Shown here in pieces: positions 8,690-18,149 of a stretch of DNA of 64,000 bases. A model generated the notes under the pieces. That model was not told the DNA's origin. It searched no databases and was given only the letters and a program-made list of their open reading frames with translations. The position numbers were made by a program, and so were the translations under genes. How positions within the stretch are numbered: position 1 is the first letter of the stretch; every line of letters begins with the position of its first letter. The DNA is from Tissierellia bacterium (GTDB lineage: Bacteria > Bacillota > Clostridia > Tissierellales > Peptoniphilaceae), in NCBI GenBank assembly GCA_012728295.1, contig JAAYFJ010000010.1:101963-165962 (forward strand), in the 5' to 3' direction.

Positions 8690-9685
8690 TTACACCCCTA
8701 TCGAACTACTTAATTTGCCGTTTATCCTAATCTCTTTAGCCTTTATTATTTCGTTTTTAAGCGTCTTTACATCTGCGTTTTCACATACATTAATATGCCC
8801 TATAACATCCCTGTAGGTGTCATTTATAACTGTTACAAGGTTGCTCATACTAAGGCTTGAGCCTACGGGTCTAGTGTTGATATACACTTCTACTAATCGC
8901 CTTACTAGGTCGTTGTACATTTCTTCATCTATTCCATCTTTGTAAATTATTTCAATGTTGAGATCTATTAGTTTCTTCACTACAGGCCTAACAGAAACTT
9001 CTATCCCCGCTCCCCTATAATCTATTAACTGTCTTTCTACTACAGTTTTTAAGTCTGCTGGCAAATTTCCGTCTTTGTCGTATACATAGGCATAAACCCA
9101 CCCTATGTAGTTATCATCTATAGCTACTCCTGCCACTCCCGGAACCAACTTTATTCCATAAGCTAAGGAATCAGCCGTGGCTCTTTGAAGTGTATGAACG
9201 TATTCTCTAAATCGTAATTCCCTATTAGCTTCACTTTCTCTATCTCTGCCGTCAATAAACGGCTGTGTGTTCAATATATGCTTAACATAAGGACTGCCTA
9301 TTTCTAGCTTGTTTATTTCACCTGCATAAACGTTGCCAATTTCCCCAGGTTCCATGCACTCAACGGGTATGTCTATGACTTCTGTGCCTGCTAGCACTTT
9401 AATATTTTCTGTAGATTGAAATGTGATGACGTTTGCCCTCGTATGTCCTGTGTTGAATTTAGTTCCTTTAGCTATGACCGTGTCCAGCGTTAACGGGTTT
9501 TTATATGTGATTGTAACCGTCCCAGTCGCCTTTTTTGTGCCAGCTCTTGTAAATCCAAAGGCATGGAATCCTGAATTTCTTATGGCGCTTCCTATATTGA
9601 AGTCTGTAATCTTGTCGGTACTGGCCGATACCCAAGCTATCAAGTCTTGCAATATTGAATCCGACCCTTTTACCCTAAATCCCAT
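8690..9685 (-). CDS. Baseplate protein J-like, apparently shortened by an internal deletion
   Basis: 331 residues of the baseplate J family, a main wedge component that joins hub to fibres. Family features are the DFNIGSAIR segment near residue 30, the KATGTVT turn near residue 55, and a conserved middle (RDRESEANRELRFREY, about residues 148-163). In family members I know, about 25-40 helical residues separate the GS.IR segment from the AFGF.R.G..ATG segment. Here GSAIR runs straight into NSGFHAFGFTRAG. That points to an in-frame deletion between two ATAAGA-like codons. The rest of the frame is open. A terminator lies just upstream (9708-9735). Confidence 0.8.
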   Translation of the reverse strand: MGFRVKGSDSILQDLIAWVSASTDKITDFNIGSAIRNSGFHAFGFTRAGTKKATGTVTITYKNPLTLDTVIAKGTKFNTGHTRANVITFQSTENIKVLAGTEVIDIPVECMEPGEIGNVYAGEINKLEIGSPYVKHILNTQPFIDGRDRESEANRELRFREYVHTLQRATADSLAYGIKLVPGVAGVAIDDNYIGWVYAYVYDKDGNLPADLKTVVERQLIDYRGAGIEVSVRPVVKKLIDLNIEIIYKDGIDEEMYNDLVRRLVEVYINTRPVGSSLSMSNLVTVINDTYRDVIGHINVCENADVKTLKNEIIKAKEIRINGKLSSSIGV

Positions 9686-9707
9686 GCTATCAGCTCCTTT
9701 TTTGCAT

Positions 9708-9735
9708 AAAAAAACGACAAGGTTTATCCTTATCG
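9708..9735 (-). terminator. Rho-independent terminator between gp25 and gpJ
   Basis: On the minus strand an 8-bp stem (CGATAAGG with CCTTGTCG, one G-U pair), a 5-base loop and then seven T form a clear terminator. It lies 28 bp after the LysM/gp25 gene and before gpJ. Its sequence is nearly the same as the terminator at 18551-18579. Confidence 0.8.
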
Positions 9736-9762
9736 CGCGGTACTATTAGTTTTACCTTTACA

Positions 9763-10419
9763 TTAACCAAGTTCTAGTAAATTATATTTAAAACTAAACG
9801 GGTCCCCTGGCTCTATAGGAATTATCTTTCCTGTAGCATATAAGGCCCCATCAATATCTACTATCTCAACTCCAAGTACGTCCTTTACTCTTAAATCTGT
9901 TCTTAAGCAAGATTCTATTTCAAACGCAATCTTGTTTCTATTTTCCATAGTATCTAAATTGCCTAAATATTTATCTAGGTCACTACCGTAGTCAGGATGT
10001 AATAGCAGCGCTCCTTTTTTTACAGATAGTCTAGTCATAAGTTGTTGTGCCAGATTAGAAAGTCCCTCGGCTATTTTGATATCTCCCCGCTCTTCGCTTA
10101 ACTCTCCTTTTACCCTCATGCTGGACGGCTTATTTCCGTACAGGTCTAGATCTCTTCCATATGCCAAAGACTGAATTTCGTTGTCTTTATGCTTTGGTAT
10201 ATCATCAGCGATGGTAAGCGATGGTATTAATATAACGCTTCCTACTATAGCAACGTTTTTATCACCATAATTGCTATCGTTGGGAAATACACTGTCTATA
10301 TACGGACTGTCTAGTTCGTTTAGTTCTGCTATTATGCGCCAATCTTCTATATTATATATCCTAGCCAACTTTTGAAGAGAATCCCCTATCGTTACTGTGT
10401 GTGTTCTTATTTTTTTCAT
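9763..10419 (-). CDS. Baseplate protein: N-terminal LysM domain fused to a gp25/gpW-like domain
   Basis: 218 residues. Residues 5-70 form a LysM-like fold (HTVTIGDSLQKLARIYN ... VGSVILIPSL), which binds glycan or anchors to other tail proteins. Residues about 120-215 match the gpW/gp25 (T4 gp25-like) wedge protein: a G.LLLHPDYGSDL segment, then RV.DV..VEI. In T4-like tails gp25 nucleates sheath assembly at the wedge. The gene starts four bases before the end of the upstream gene, so the two are translationally coupled, and is followed by a terminator. Confidence 0.8.
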   Translation of the reverse strand: MKKIRTHTVTIGDSLQKLARIYNIEDWRIIAELNELDSPYIDSVFPNDSNYGDKNVAIVGSVILIPSLTIADDIPKHKDNEIQSLAYGRDLDLYGNKPSSMRVKGELSEERGDIKIAEGLSNLAQQLMTRLSVKKGALLLHPDYGSDLDKYLGNLDTMENRNKIAFEIESCLRTDLRVKDVLGVEIVDIDGALYATGKIIPIEPGDPFSFKYNLLELG

Positions 10420-11090
10420 ACGCTTTCACCCAATATAATCCTGTCAACAATGTGGTATTTTATTAGTTGAAGATTTAAAAGTAAAGTTACCAGGTGATGA
10501 TTTAAGTCAGTTGTTTTGTTTGCGTCCCATTCACCTAATTTGTATTTTACATATCTTATATTATCGGCTAATCTTTCTATGCGCTCCGGCCTTAGTTCTC
10601 CTTCATCATAAGGTTGTCCCTCTACTAAATGGCTATATAATGTATATCTTAAAGAATAGGCGTCTAGTAGAATCAACATTATATGCTTATGATACGGCAT
10701 ATATTTCAGTTCCTTTTGTTCTTCAAAAACGTCAAATATAGCGCTGTCGTTGATTTTGTTAAAGTGCGTATACATAAATACCATGTCTCTTGTATGAATG
10801 GTTCTCCCATCCTCTCCACGAGCTTCAAGGAAATATGACGTGTCTAATATATCAGGACCGTAATCCTTAACCTGTTTATATATTTCAAAGGTCTTTAAAG
10901 ATACTTCATTATCGAATTTATACTTAATTAAGCCTATTTTGAATTTATCTTCACTCAAATCAAGGCACATCATCCTACCTATATTTAGGTGTTTACATAC
11001 GTTATAGCCTGTATATGGTATCCATTTCTTGCTATCTTGCTTACAACCAAGCAATGGTGCTAAGTTATCTAATATTTGCATATCTCTCAC
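10416..11090 (-). CDS. Phage tail/baseplate protein of unknown function
   Basis: 224 residues, with no recognised family. It overlaps both neighbours by four bases. The GTG at 11088-11090 and the ATG at 11079-11081 are both possible starts; AGGTGA just before the ATG favours the latter. The sequence is rich in Tyr, His and Leu, with helical C-terminal segments (LVTLLLNLQLIKYHIVD). It lies between a hub-like protein and gp25, so a baseplate hub or connector role is likely from synteny alone. Confidence 0.6.
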   Translation of the reverse strand: MRDMQILDNLAPLLGCKQDSKKWIPYTGYNVCKHLNIGRMMCLDLSEDKFKIGLIKYKFDNEVSLKTFEIYKQVKDYGPDILDTSYFLEARGEDGRTIHTRDMVFMYTHFNKINDSAIFDVFEEQKELKYMPYHKHIMLILLDAYSLRYTLYSHLVEGQPYDEGELRPERIERLADNIRYVKYKLGEWDANKTTDLNHHLVTLLLNLQLIKYHIVDRIILGESV

Positions 11091-11707
11091 CTGTATTCTA
11101 CGCCCTTAGTTTTTGCGCTTCTGTAGTGGTTGTTGGAAAAGCATGATTTCCCTCTCTTCTCTATACTGTCCCTATCCCTAATGGTCTTACCGCAAGTGTT
11201 GGGAATAAAATCAACCCCTAACGTTTGTGGTTCATCTCCGTTTTGTCCTGCATTTATAGCTTTGATTACCGTCAACGCTATGTCATATTTATATAATAAT
11301 GGTTGGTTGACGTTCCTGTAAATCCTCAACCTAACAGGGACTGTGTAATACGCTTCCCCATCTGTATGATTGTAGAATTTTAAAAGGTCGCTTAGCTTTA
11401 CTGGCTTACCATCTTGGATATTGTTCATGTTAGCCTGGAATAAACTTTTGAGTTTAAGGAATTGTTCGTGTCCGTGATCTCTATTTCCAGTTTGAGCTTT
11501 CCAACCTGTAGTTCCTGTTATTGTAATTTCGTTTATGCCCTCGCCAAACAAATCAATAAACGCCCCTGCTTTAGTATAAATCACGTTTTGCCTATTTGGT
11601 ATGGATATATCATACATTTCTGGGTTAATCGTAAAAAGGTAGCTTATCCCCTTAAATTCTAACTCCATTCTTTTAAGGGGACCGTTGCCAGTTGAATTTC
11701 CGTTCAT
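11087..11707 (-). CDS. Probable baseplate hub / tail-tube initiator protein
   Basis: 206 residues. The segment ELEFKGISYLFTINPEMYDI near residue 16 and the later GEGINEITITGTTGW are typical of LysM- or XkdP-region hub-associated proteins that cap the tail tube. The gene follows the spike by one base and overlaps the next gene. The C-terminal 35 residues are basic and Cys-containing (ESCFSNNH-like region) with no recognised domain. The exact family is uncertain. Confidence 0.6.
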   Translation of the reverse strand: MNGNSTGNGPLKRMELEFKGISYLFTINPEMYDISIPNRQNVIYTKAGAFIDLFGEGINEITITGTTGWKAQTGNRDHGHEQFLKLKSLFQANMNNIQDGKPVKLSDLLKFYNHTDGEAYYTVPVRLRIYRNVNQPLLYKYDIALTVIKAINAGQNGDEPQTLGVDFIPNTCGKTIRDRDSIEKRGKSCFSNNHYRSAKTKGVEYR

Positions 11708-12847
11708 CTACTCACCGCCTGTTGGTGTTGTCATGCTGGGTGTGTCAAGCCTTATAGTTTCTGTAGCTGATATGGTTAGTTTTCCCCCGTCCATATTATA
11801 AGAGCAACTTTCCCCTTTATTTTCTTGGCTAATCGAAATCTTGCCCTCTTTATCTATGCTAATTTCAGATTTATTCTTTCCGTCATTTTTTACTTGAGTA
11901 ATGAATACAGCTCCTTCATCATCCATCTTAATTCTTGAATACTCCTTAGACTCTTCGCCGATCGTGTTCTCTTTTGGGCTATCCCAAATATCTATATCTG
12001 ATTCTCTAAGGGTTTCATCGCCTGTCTTAGGTGCTTTTATATCCCTTTTATTAGTGTCTAAATGCGTTCTAATCTCAAAGTTATTATCTTCGTCTAGTTG
12101 GATATACCAAACCTTCTCAGGGCTATCTTTTGTAAACCTTGTAATCCCCTTTTCTGCGTCATGGTAGAACCTATTGAACGTAGCTCCTTTGTCCTTGAAC
12201 TGACTCTTTGTCACTCCTAAGAAATTAAACGGCTTAAAACCTCTTAATTGCTCTAGTAGTAAACCTATGGTCTTTTTCGTTAGCTTGTTTTTAAGAGTTA
12301 GGTTTTCATAGTTGAATTCCGTCTTTCTGTCATCACTCATCTTTTCTTTCTTCCCAACAAAGAATGCTCGACTACTGCTTACCTTTTCAAACTCTCCATC
12401 TCCGTTGATATAGCTATAGTCCTGATTTCTGGTTACTGTTATCTTCTCGTGACGCTCTTTTGGGAAGTCTGCCTTTTCACTTCTAAACCTAGGTGAGTTG
12501 TTAAACTCGTTAATGTGTGGTGGAATACTACCTGTAATGATTGCATTGCCCTTCATGCTGTCGAAATATGAAACTAGAACTAACTGTCCAACATGAAGCG
12601 GCGTTACTTCTCCATATGCCACTTTCAACACATCGTCCCACCCTGCAAAACTCTGAATTTGTGCCGCTGTTATCTTTCCTTCTGTTTCATCATTATCTCC
12701 CAAGTAATTGTTAGTCATTAACATTACATCTGCCGTGTTATTTTCGTTGTACACCTTGATTACTTTAGCCACAGATGCTTTGCCTTTGTTTTCTAAATCT
12801 TGCCTTGTGCTGTAATCTACGTGCCCTAAACTGCCTTGTAGTCTCAA
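11708..12847 (-). CDS. Baseplate central spike-like protein
   Basis: 379 residues. Residues about 20-115 (ASVAKVIKVYNENNTADV ... PLHVGQLVLVSYFD ... AIITGSI) form an OB-fold module like the gpV/gp5 spike family. The C-terminal third is a run of short charged beta strands (DNNFEIRTHLD, GKISISQENKG, GGKLTISATETIRLDTP) consistent with a triple-stranded beta-helix tip. It lies directly after the hub/M23 protein, as expected for a piercing spike. No lysozyme domain is present; the M23 domain upstream may supply that activity. Confidence 0.7.
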   Translation of the reverse strand: MRLQGSLGHVDYSTRQDLENKGKASVAKVIKVYNENNTADVMLMTNNYLGDNDETEGKITAAQIQSFAGWDDVLKVAYGEVTPLHVGQLVLVSYFDSMKGNAIITGSIPPHINEFNNSPRFRSEKADFPKERHEKITVTRNQDYSYINGDGEFEKVSSSRAFFVGKKEKMSDDRKTEFNYENLTLKNKLTKKTIGLLLEQLRGFKPFNFLGVTKSQFKDKGATFNRFYHDAEKGITRFTKDSPEKVWYIQLDEDNNFEIRTHLDTNKRDIKAPKTGDETLRESDIDIWDSPKENTIGEESKEYSRIKMDDEGAVFITQVKNDGKNKSEISIDKEGKISISQENKGESCSYNMDGGKLTISATETIRLDTPSMTTPTGGE

Positions 12848-12855
12848 ATAACCAC

Positions 12856-14772
12856 CTACCTTTTACCATAAAGGAATGGATAAGGGTCAATAGGCGTTCC
12901 ATCTTGTTTTACTTCAAAGTGGATATGTGGTCCTGTAGAACCCCCTGTACTTCCTATCTTGCCTATCTGCTCTCCGGCGCTAACCTTTTGTCCTTCTTTC
13001 GCACTAAGTGAATGTGCGTGTCCATAAAGTGTTGTCATTCCCCCGCCATGGTCTATTATTATATAATTACCATAGCCACCTGAATCATACCCCACGAATG
13101 ATACCGTGCCATCTTGCGCTGCATACATAGGGGAACCGTTAGCCCCTGGAATATCTAGTCCGTTGTGTTGTTTCCATTGACCTGAAATCGGGTGTTGTCT
13201 GTTCCCAAACGGAGATGATATTGCCGCTGTTGCATCGCCTGTAGGATTCACCATAGTAGCTCCGTTGGCTTTACGCTTAGCCCATTTTCCTATCTTGCCT
13301 AAAATGCTTTCTTCTGATGCACCCGGTGTATTTGGTGCTCCTGGCTTTCCTGGTTTGCCTGGTGCTTGTGCTTTATTCTGTGCGTAAGAGATGTCAATCC
13401 CCATTATTTCTTCCATGTCTAAGGCTGTTAACTTAGCCCATTGATTCCACGGCTTTGTAAATCTCTTGCTAGGTTTTATCCCCCTTGTAACCTCTACCGT
13501 AGTCTTCCAGTCTTCGTTATAGATAAATGTGTGAGATACATTTTCTATATAGTACTCCATGTCCTCTGATTTTATATAGAGCCTAGTACCTATCTTATAC
13601 TTGACGTCTCCTTTTAATAAGATGCTTCCATTTTCCATTGCATTATTTTTTATGTTCCAATTGAAAAGGTCAATTGTCTTTTGTGAAACATCTCCATCAT
13701 CTCCAGCGCCTGCGTTTATTTGTCTTTCGCCCGCTTCGTCTTCTCCGTCTATATAACAATTTCTTCCTGGTGTGTTTATTCCAGTTTCACCTCTATCTGG
13801 ATATTCTTCTTCATAGATATATTTGCTATTGATTTGAAGCCTTCTAAGTCCGTATTTACGATAATTAGGCTTGTACCATATAGGGTGCCCGTAAACCATG
13901 TTCATCGCATCGACAAAGTGCTCTGCCTTCACAACGTACACGGTATAGTTTTCTAGGTCTGTACGTCCTACATTTTGGTCGATGATATCGATATCTTCAA
14001 CTTTTATTTGTTGTAGCGCTCTCCATTTTCCTGGGTTAAAAGGTGTTGGCCTAACTACAAAAGTAGGTTTTCCCCCTATAACTTCCCAATAAACTTCATT
14101 AAAAGGTGCGTTTCTAAGCTCCTTGATATAGTCCCATAATCCGCCTTGATAGGTATAATGGTTTCTAATGTTGGCTAGCGCCTTCTCATCTGCTGCTGGT
14201 ATATATATAAACTTGGCGTAGTCTATCCACCGCTTGCCGTTGGCAAAACTCATGTCTATACCTTTGCTTGTATAGTAGTCTATTACGGTTTTTATGACAT
14301 CTGCTGCCGTCTTTAATCCAAAACCCGTGTCTTGCCCATAAAAGAACCCAGTAAGTCCCCAGCTTAAATTTACTTCCTGAACTGCACCAATGCCAAATTG
14401 AATCAGGGCCTTATTGAACCCCCTACCGTTTATTCTGATGGTCCTGACAGGTTTTAAGTCAATGAAGTTCCACGACTTATAAACTGTATCCACCATTCCA
14501 AAAAGTACAGGTTTCGCTACATAACCACGTCCTAGCTCTATCTTAACAAAGTCATTGCCGTTAATAGCTTCGTACCATTTATCTTTGTAGACTAGTTCTA
14601 TACTGAATGTTGCGCAATCATCACTCCCAATGTCCCTAGTGGTATTTACAGAAATTATGTCTAAATCCATATTGAGATCGTGGACCATTGCTTTTTGTTC
14701 AACGGTTATATCGCCCTTTTCTGTTGCAAATTCAATTTTGGCATATGGTATTCCCACTCTTACATCTATCAT
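12856..14772 (-). CDS. Tail hub protein with C-terminal M23 peptidoglycan endopeptidase
   Basis: 638 residues. The N-terminal 450 residues resemble the gpD/XkdQ (gp27-like) hub. A Gly/Pro-rich linker (KAQAPGKPGKPGAPNTPG) at about residues 465-485 leads to a lysostaphin-type M23 domain at about 520-635. Its zinc ligands are visible: HNGLDI (H...D) and the terminal HIHFEV (HxH), with a YGHAHSLS segment between. It would cut peptide cross-bridges as the tail tube crosses the wall. The fused arrangement is common in Firmicutes myophages and PBSX-like tails. Confidence 0.85.
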   Translation of the reverse strand: MIDVRVGIPYAKIEFATEKGDITVEQKAMVHDLNMDLDIISVNTTRDIGSDDCATFSIELVYKDKWYEAINGNDFVKIELGRGYVAKPVLFGMVDTVYKSWNFIDLKPVRTIRINGRGFNKALIQFGIGAVQEVNLSWGLTGFFYGQDTGFGLKTAADVIKTVIDYYTSKGIDMSFANGKRWIDYAKFIYIPAADEKALANIRNHYTYQGGLWDYIKELRNAPFNEVYWEVIGGKPTFVVRPTPFNPGKWRALQQIKVEDIDIIDQNVGRTDLENYTVYVVKAEHFVDAMNMVYGHPIWYKPNYRKYGLRRLQINSKYIYEEEYPDRGETGINTPGRNCYIDGEDEAGERQINAGAGDDGDVSQKTIDLFNWNIKNNAMENGSILLKGDVKYKIGTRLYIKSEDMEYYIENVSHTFIYNEDWKTTVEVTRGIKPSKRFTKPWNQWAKLTALDMEEIMGIDISYAQNKAQAPGKPGKPGAPNTPGASEESILGKIGKWAKRKANGATMVNPTGDATAAISSPFGNRQHPISGQWKQHNGLDIPGANGSPMYAAQDGTVSFVGYDSGGYGNYIIIDHGGGMTTLYGHAHSLSAKEGQKVSAGEQIGKIGSTGGSTGPHIHFEVKQDGTPIDPYPFLYGKR

Positions 14773-14782
14773 TCAATCACCG

Positions 14783-17700
14783 TCAATTCGCCACACGCTG
14801 GAAGCTTTGATTTAAGTTCACGCCGCTACTACTTTTTACACTTGCTATTGCTTGGTCTATGGCCGCTTTCACTCGTTGCATAAGTTCATCATCTGCGTTT
14901 CTGCCATCAAGAGTCACGTTCAAGCTGATATTCGCTTCTTTTTGGACTACTTCTCTTGCTGATGACAATATACTATTAATCTCCTGTTGAGACCTTCTCA
15001 TCTGCTCTAATTGCCCATCTCCGTTGCCTTTAACATCAAGCTTACCTTCTCTATAGTCTTTTGCATCATGTCTATTTAAAATGGTTTCGCCTTCATGAAT
15101 ACGTGCCAGTTGGTCTTTAGTTATATAATCTGCTCCAATTGCATATCCATCTATAGGCGCTTGTCCGGTCATGGATAATAACGCTTCCATCTCTCTTTGT
15201 GTTCTATTCGCTACGCTTTGTTGAACGTCTCCAGAGGAATCTCTAAAATGAGTTCCTACATTGTTGTATTTATGATTTTGAACCGCTCTAATTATTTCCT
15301 CTTCACTCATACTACCGTTGATGTCACCTAGTGCATACTGCCCACCGCCACCGTATTGGGTAGCTGTTGAGAAGGCTAGTTCTTGCAATGCCCTTGTGGA
15401 GCTAAGGTCTACGCCTTTTTGTTTTAAAGTAGCAGCTATAAATGGCTCAATATGAGTTTTATATACATATTCTTGTTGTTTCTGCGTAAAGCCTTCCGGG
15501 TTAGAAGCATAGGCATTTCTCCAAGCCGCATCAAATGAATCTGTCCCAGCTACTCCAGCGCCTTTGAAAAATTTGCTAAATTCCGTATCTTCAAGGCTTT
15601 TTACAAATGTATTAGCACTTCCACCACCGCCAGCGCTTGTAAATTGTGGTATTCCATAAGATTTACCACCATAGTCACCAACGCCTGATGAAATGCTACC
15701 CCCGTCTCCATCGCCTACTTCTTCTTTTTTAGAAACAATCCCGAGGTAGTCGCCTTCACCACCTAAGCCCCTTAGTCTACTTCTACGGCCATTAATTTGC
15801 CTAGCTTTCTTTTCTTCTGTAAGCTCTTCATGTTTCTTAGCCAATAAACCTTGACTTATAGGCGGATTTAATTGGTCTAGTTTCTTCAATACTTCATCAA
15901 AAACACTTTCTTGTTTCTGTATTAAGCTCTCTTCTTTGGATAGGTTTTCTTTTTGTCTGTTGATGTTTACACTAAAGTTTCCAAATGTCTCATGTTCTTC
16001 AAAGGCTTCATAACCTTTTTCGCCTAGGAATCTTCCTCCTAGTCCACCAATGAAACCGCCTGCTAAACCACCAATTGCAGTTCCTATCCCAGGCGCTACA
16101 AGCGTCCCTGCCGCCGCTCCAGCTTTTGCTCCCGCTAAGGTTCCACCAAGCGCACCAAGCGAACCCGCAGCTTTATCATAATCTCCCTGATAAATGTGAT
16201 ATGCCGACTCTGCCCCATGGACTGCTGTTGTTAACCCTACCCCAACCTTGCTTACTGCTGGCAAGGCCTTACCAAACGTGCCACCTGCTGTTGCTATAGA
16301 GCTGCCCAAGTTGCCTGTATTAGCAAAATCACCAAATCCTTTTAGTAATGCGCTTATTCCCTTTCCTCCTAAATAAGCTGTGCCAGCTGCTGCCCCTGTC
16401 CTTGTTATGCCTTGTAATCCTGATGGTAGGTCACTAAACATTTCCTTGCCTGGCATCATAATATTATTGATTAAATTACCAAACGATTGTTTGGAGTTCT
16501 CCCAGAATGCATCAAACTTTTCTTGCTTAAGCGCTTTAGAATCTTCTACGTTGCCGTAAAGCTCTTGTTGCCTACTAGACAGAAGTTCGTCTACGCCAAC
16601 ATCGTCACCAGATTGCATAAGGTCTAATAACGCTCCAGGTTTCTCCGGAGATAAGCCCGTTTGTTGAGATACGTACAGTCTACCCATGGCTGAATTAGGG
16701 TCTATGCCAAATTTAGGCATGTTTTCAAGCATATTTGATACAGCTTCTTTATTCGCCAAACCTTCAAATGCCATCTGTGTAGCTCTTTCTAAGGCTTCTG
16801 AACCAGTCCCTAGTTGTGAGCCATAACCTACTAATCTTAAAGCCATTTCATCATTTGGATTTATAAGAGAACTAGCACTGCCTAAAAATTCAGCTCCACG
16901 GTCACCACGCAAATTAGGATTAATTGACGCTAGTTTTGCTTGAAGATTTGCTACATCTTTAAAGTCATCACTAGTTACATTTAGTTTTTCACCAAGTAGT
17001 ATGTCTTGAATGTCTAATAGCGCCCTAACTTGCTCATCTTCACGTCCAACCATGTTGTTAGCTTCAACGCTTGAGCCTAGCAAATTGGTAAACTTTTCAG
17101 CTTCTCCCGTCTCAAAAGCTCCACGCTGAACCTGCCTGCCAAACCTCTGTGAGATGTCTTCACCGCTTAATCCAAAGGTCTTGGAGAAACGCATTACACT
17201 TTCTGTGTCTCTGTTTAAAGTGTCCCTACTGGTAAATCCAGCACTACCCATTAAGGAATCTTGTATATTAAATGTTTCAGATAGTCCATAACCGTATTGA
17301 CTGCCCGTTTTATTTGCATTTACACGGGCTTTATTAAAATCGCTACCATAATCACCAGTTCGTGCATAAACGCTTAGTGCATTTGATTCTGTAGCCCTAG
17401 ACGCCCTCATAGCAGGTAGTGCATAACTTCTCGCAAATAAACCTGCCATACTTACGGCGGTTAACAACTTGCTTCCACTTAACGGGCTTTCACTACTCGC
17501 TGGTGTCTGTGGTACGTCTTGGGTTTGTGGAGATCTTTTTATTCCCGCTAGCTTATGTGTTAAATCTCTAAAAGATGCCGTTAAACCGCTTAATGTGTTC
17601 TTTAAAAATTGTTGGGCTTTAGTTAGTTCATCGCTAGTCTTTTGTGGAGTCATTGTTACATCATCGTTCCCGCCAATGCCTTGTCCCGCTTTCCCAACCT

Positions 17701-17803
17701 CTCTATTAACTTTATCTATGGTATGGCTTAGCCTATCAACGTCCTTAGCTACACCGCCTACATTGCTGGTCACTTCGACATTCAATCTTAAGTCTTTACT
17801 CAT
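14783..17803 (-). CDS. Tape measure protein with an embedded lysozyme-like domain
   Basis: About 1006 residues. The start at 17801-17803 is preferred because GGGTGGAGATT precedes it; an open frame runs 12 codons further into the chaperone gene. Ala/Gly-rich helical segments and a glycine-zipper stretch (about residues 560-610, AGAKAGAAAGTLVAPGIG-type) are typical of tape measures. About residues 720-880 hold a domain with GDYGGKSYGIPQFTS and WRNAY...GFTQKQQEYV, resembling the chitosanase/VgrG-associated lysozyme-like fold, probably for wall penetration. By the usual 1.5 A per residue rule the tail would be about 150 nm. It overlaps the upstream chaperone frame by 8 bp. Confidence 0.85.
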   Translation of the reverse strand: MSKDLRLNVEVTSNVGGVAKDVDRLSHTIDKVNREVGKAGQGIGGNDDVTMTPQKTSDELTKAQQFLKNTLSGLTASFRDLTHKLAGIKRSPQTQDVPQTPASSESPLSGSKLLTAVSMAGLFARSYALPAMRASRATESNALSVYARTGDYGSDFNKARVNANKTGSQYGYGLSETFNIQDSLMGSAGFTSRDTLNRDTESVMRFSKTFGLSGEDISQRFGRQVQRGAFETGEAEKFTNLLGSSVEANNMVGREDEQVRALLDIQDILLGEKLNVTSDDFKDVANLQAKLASINPNLRGDRGAEFLGSASSLINPNDEMALRLVGYGSQLGTGSEALERATQMAFEGLANKEAVSNMLENMPKFGIDPNSAMGRLYVSQQTGLSPEKPGALLDLMQSGDDVGVDELLSSRQQELYGNVEDSKALKQEKFDAFWENSKQSFGNLINNIMMPGKEMFSDLPSGLQGITRTGAAAGTAYLGGKGISALLKGFGDFANTGNLGSSIATAGGTFGKALPAVSKVGVGLTTAVHGAESAYHIYQGDYDKAAGSLGALGGTLAGAKAGAAAGTLVAPGIGTAIGGLAGGFIGGLGGRFLGEKGYEAFEEHETFGNFSVNINRQKENLSKEESLIQKQESVFDEVLKKLDQLNPPISQGLLAKKHEELTEEKKARQINGRRSRLRGLGGEGDYLGIVSKKEEVGDGDGGSISSGVGDYGGKSYGIPQFTSAGGGGSANTFVKSLEDTEFSKFFKGAGVAGTDSFDAAWRNAYASNPEGFTQKQQEYVYKTHIEPFIAATLKQKGVDLSSTRALQELAFSTATQYGGGGQYALGDINGSMSEEEIIRAVQNHKYNNVGTHFRDSSGDVQQSVANRTQREMEALLSMTGQAPIDGYAIGADYITKDQLARIHEGETILNRHDAKDYREGKLDVKGNGDGQLEQMRRSQQEINSILSSAREVVQKEANISLNVTLDGRNADDELMQRVKAAIDQAIASVKSSSGVNLNQSFQRVAN

Positions 17804-18149
17804 CGGCAATCTCCACCCATTCATCGTAAATTTCTTCAAGCTCTTGCTGTTCCCTTAACTCATCTTCTGCTTTGTATTTTTCGTCCCTTTGCTCTTTTAA
17901 CTTTCTTAACAGTTCTTGTTCTTCCTCAAAGGTCATATTAGGGTCAATAGCTTGATTATCTATATCTTCGCTCCACTCGTTATATTCATCGTCATAGTAA
18001 GTCTTTTTGTATCTTTCTTCCATCTTAGGGTCTTCGAATAACTCTAGCCACTCTATTAATTCAATATCAAAGGCGTTGTATTCCTTTAGCCTATCGCTAA
18101 AAATTGGAACGCCTAGTATCTTACTTGCTTTCCATAGCCCCTTTACTCT
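17796..18149 (-). CDS. Second tail assembly chaperone frame (GT-type extension, expressed by frameshift)
   Basis: This frame has no usable start of its own: its first ATG (18021-18023) lacks a ribosome site, and the coding pattern continues upstream in the same frame (RVKGLWKASKILGVPIF...) to overlap the end of the first chaperone gene. Joining at the CCC codon (18151-18153) by a +1 slip (CCC to CCG), or by a -2 slip nearby, gives a fusion of about 241 residues. Tail chaperones of long-tailed phages are commonly made this way (G and GT of lambda, +1 or -2 cases in other phages). The extension is very acidic with an EEEQELLRKLKEQ coiled coil. It lies just before the tape measure gene, its expected client. 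Confidence 0.7.
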   Translation of the reverse strand, partial: RVKGLWKASKILGVPIFSDRLKEYNAFDIELIEWLELFEDPKMEERYKKTYYDDEYNEWSEDIDNQAIDPNMTFEEEQELLRKLKEQRDEKYKAEDELREQQELEEIYDEWVEIADE

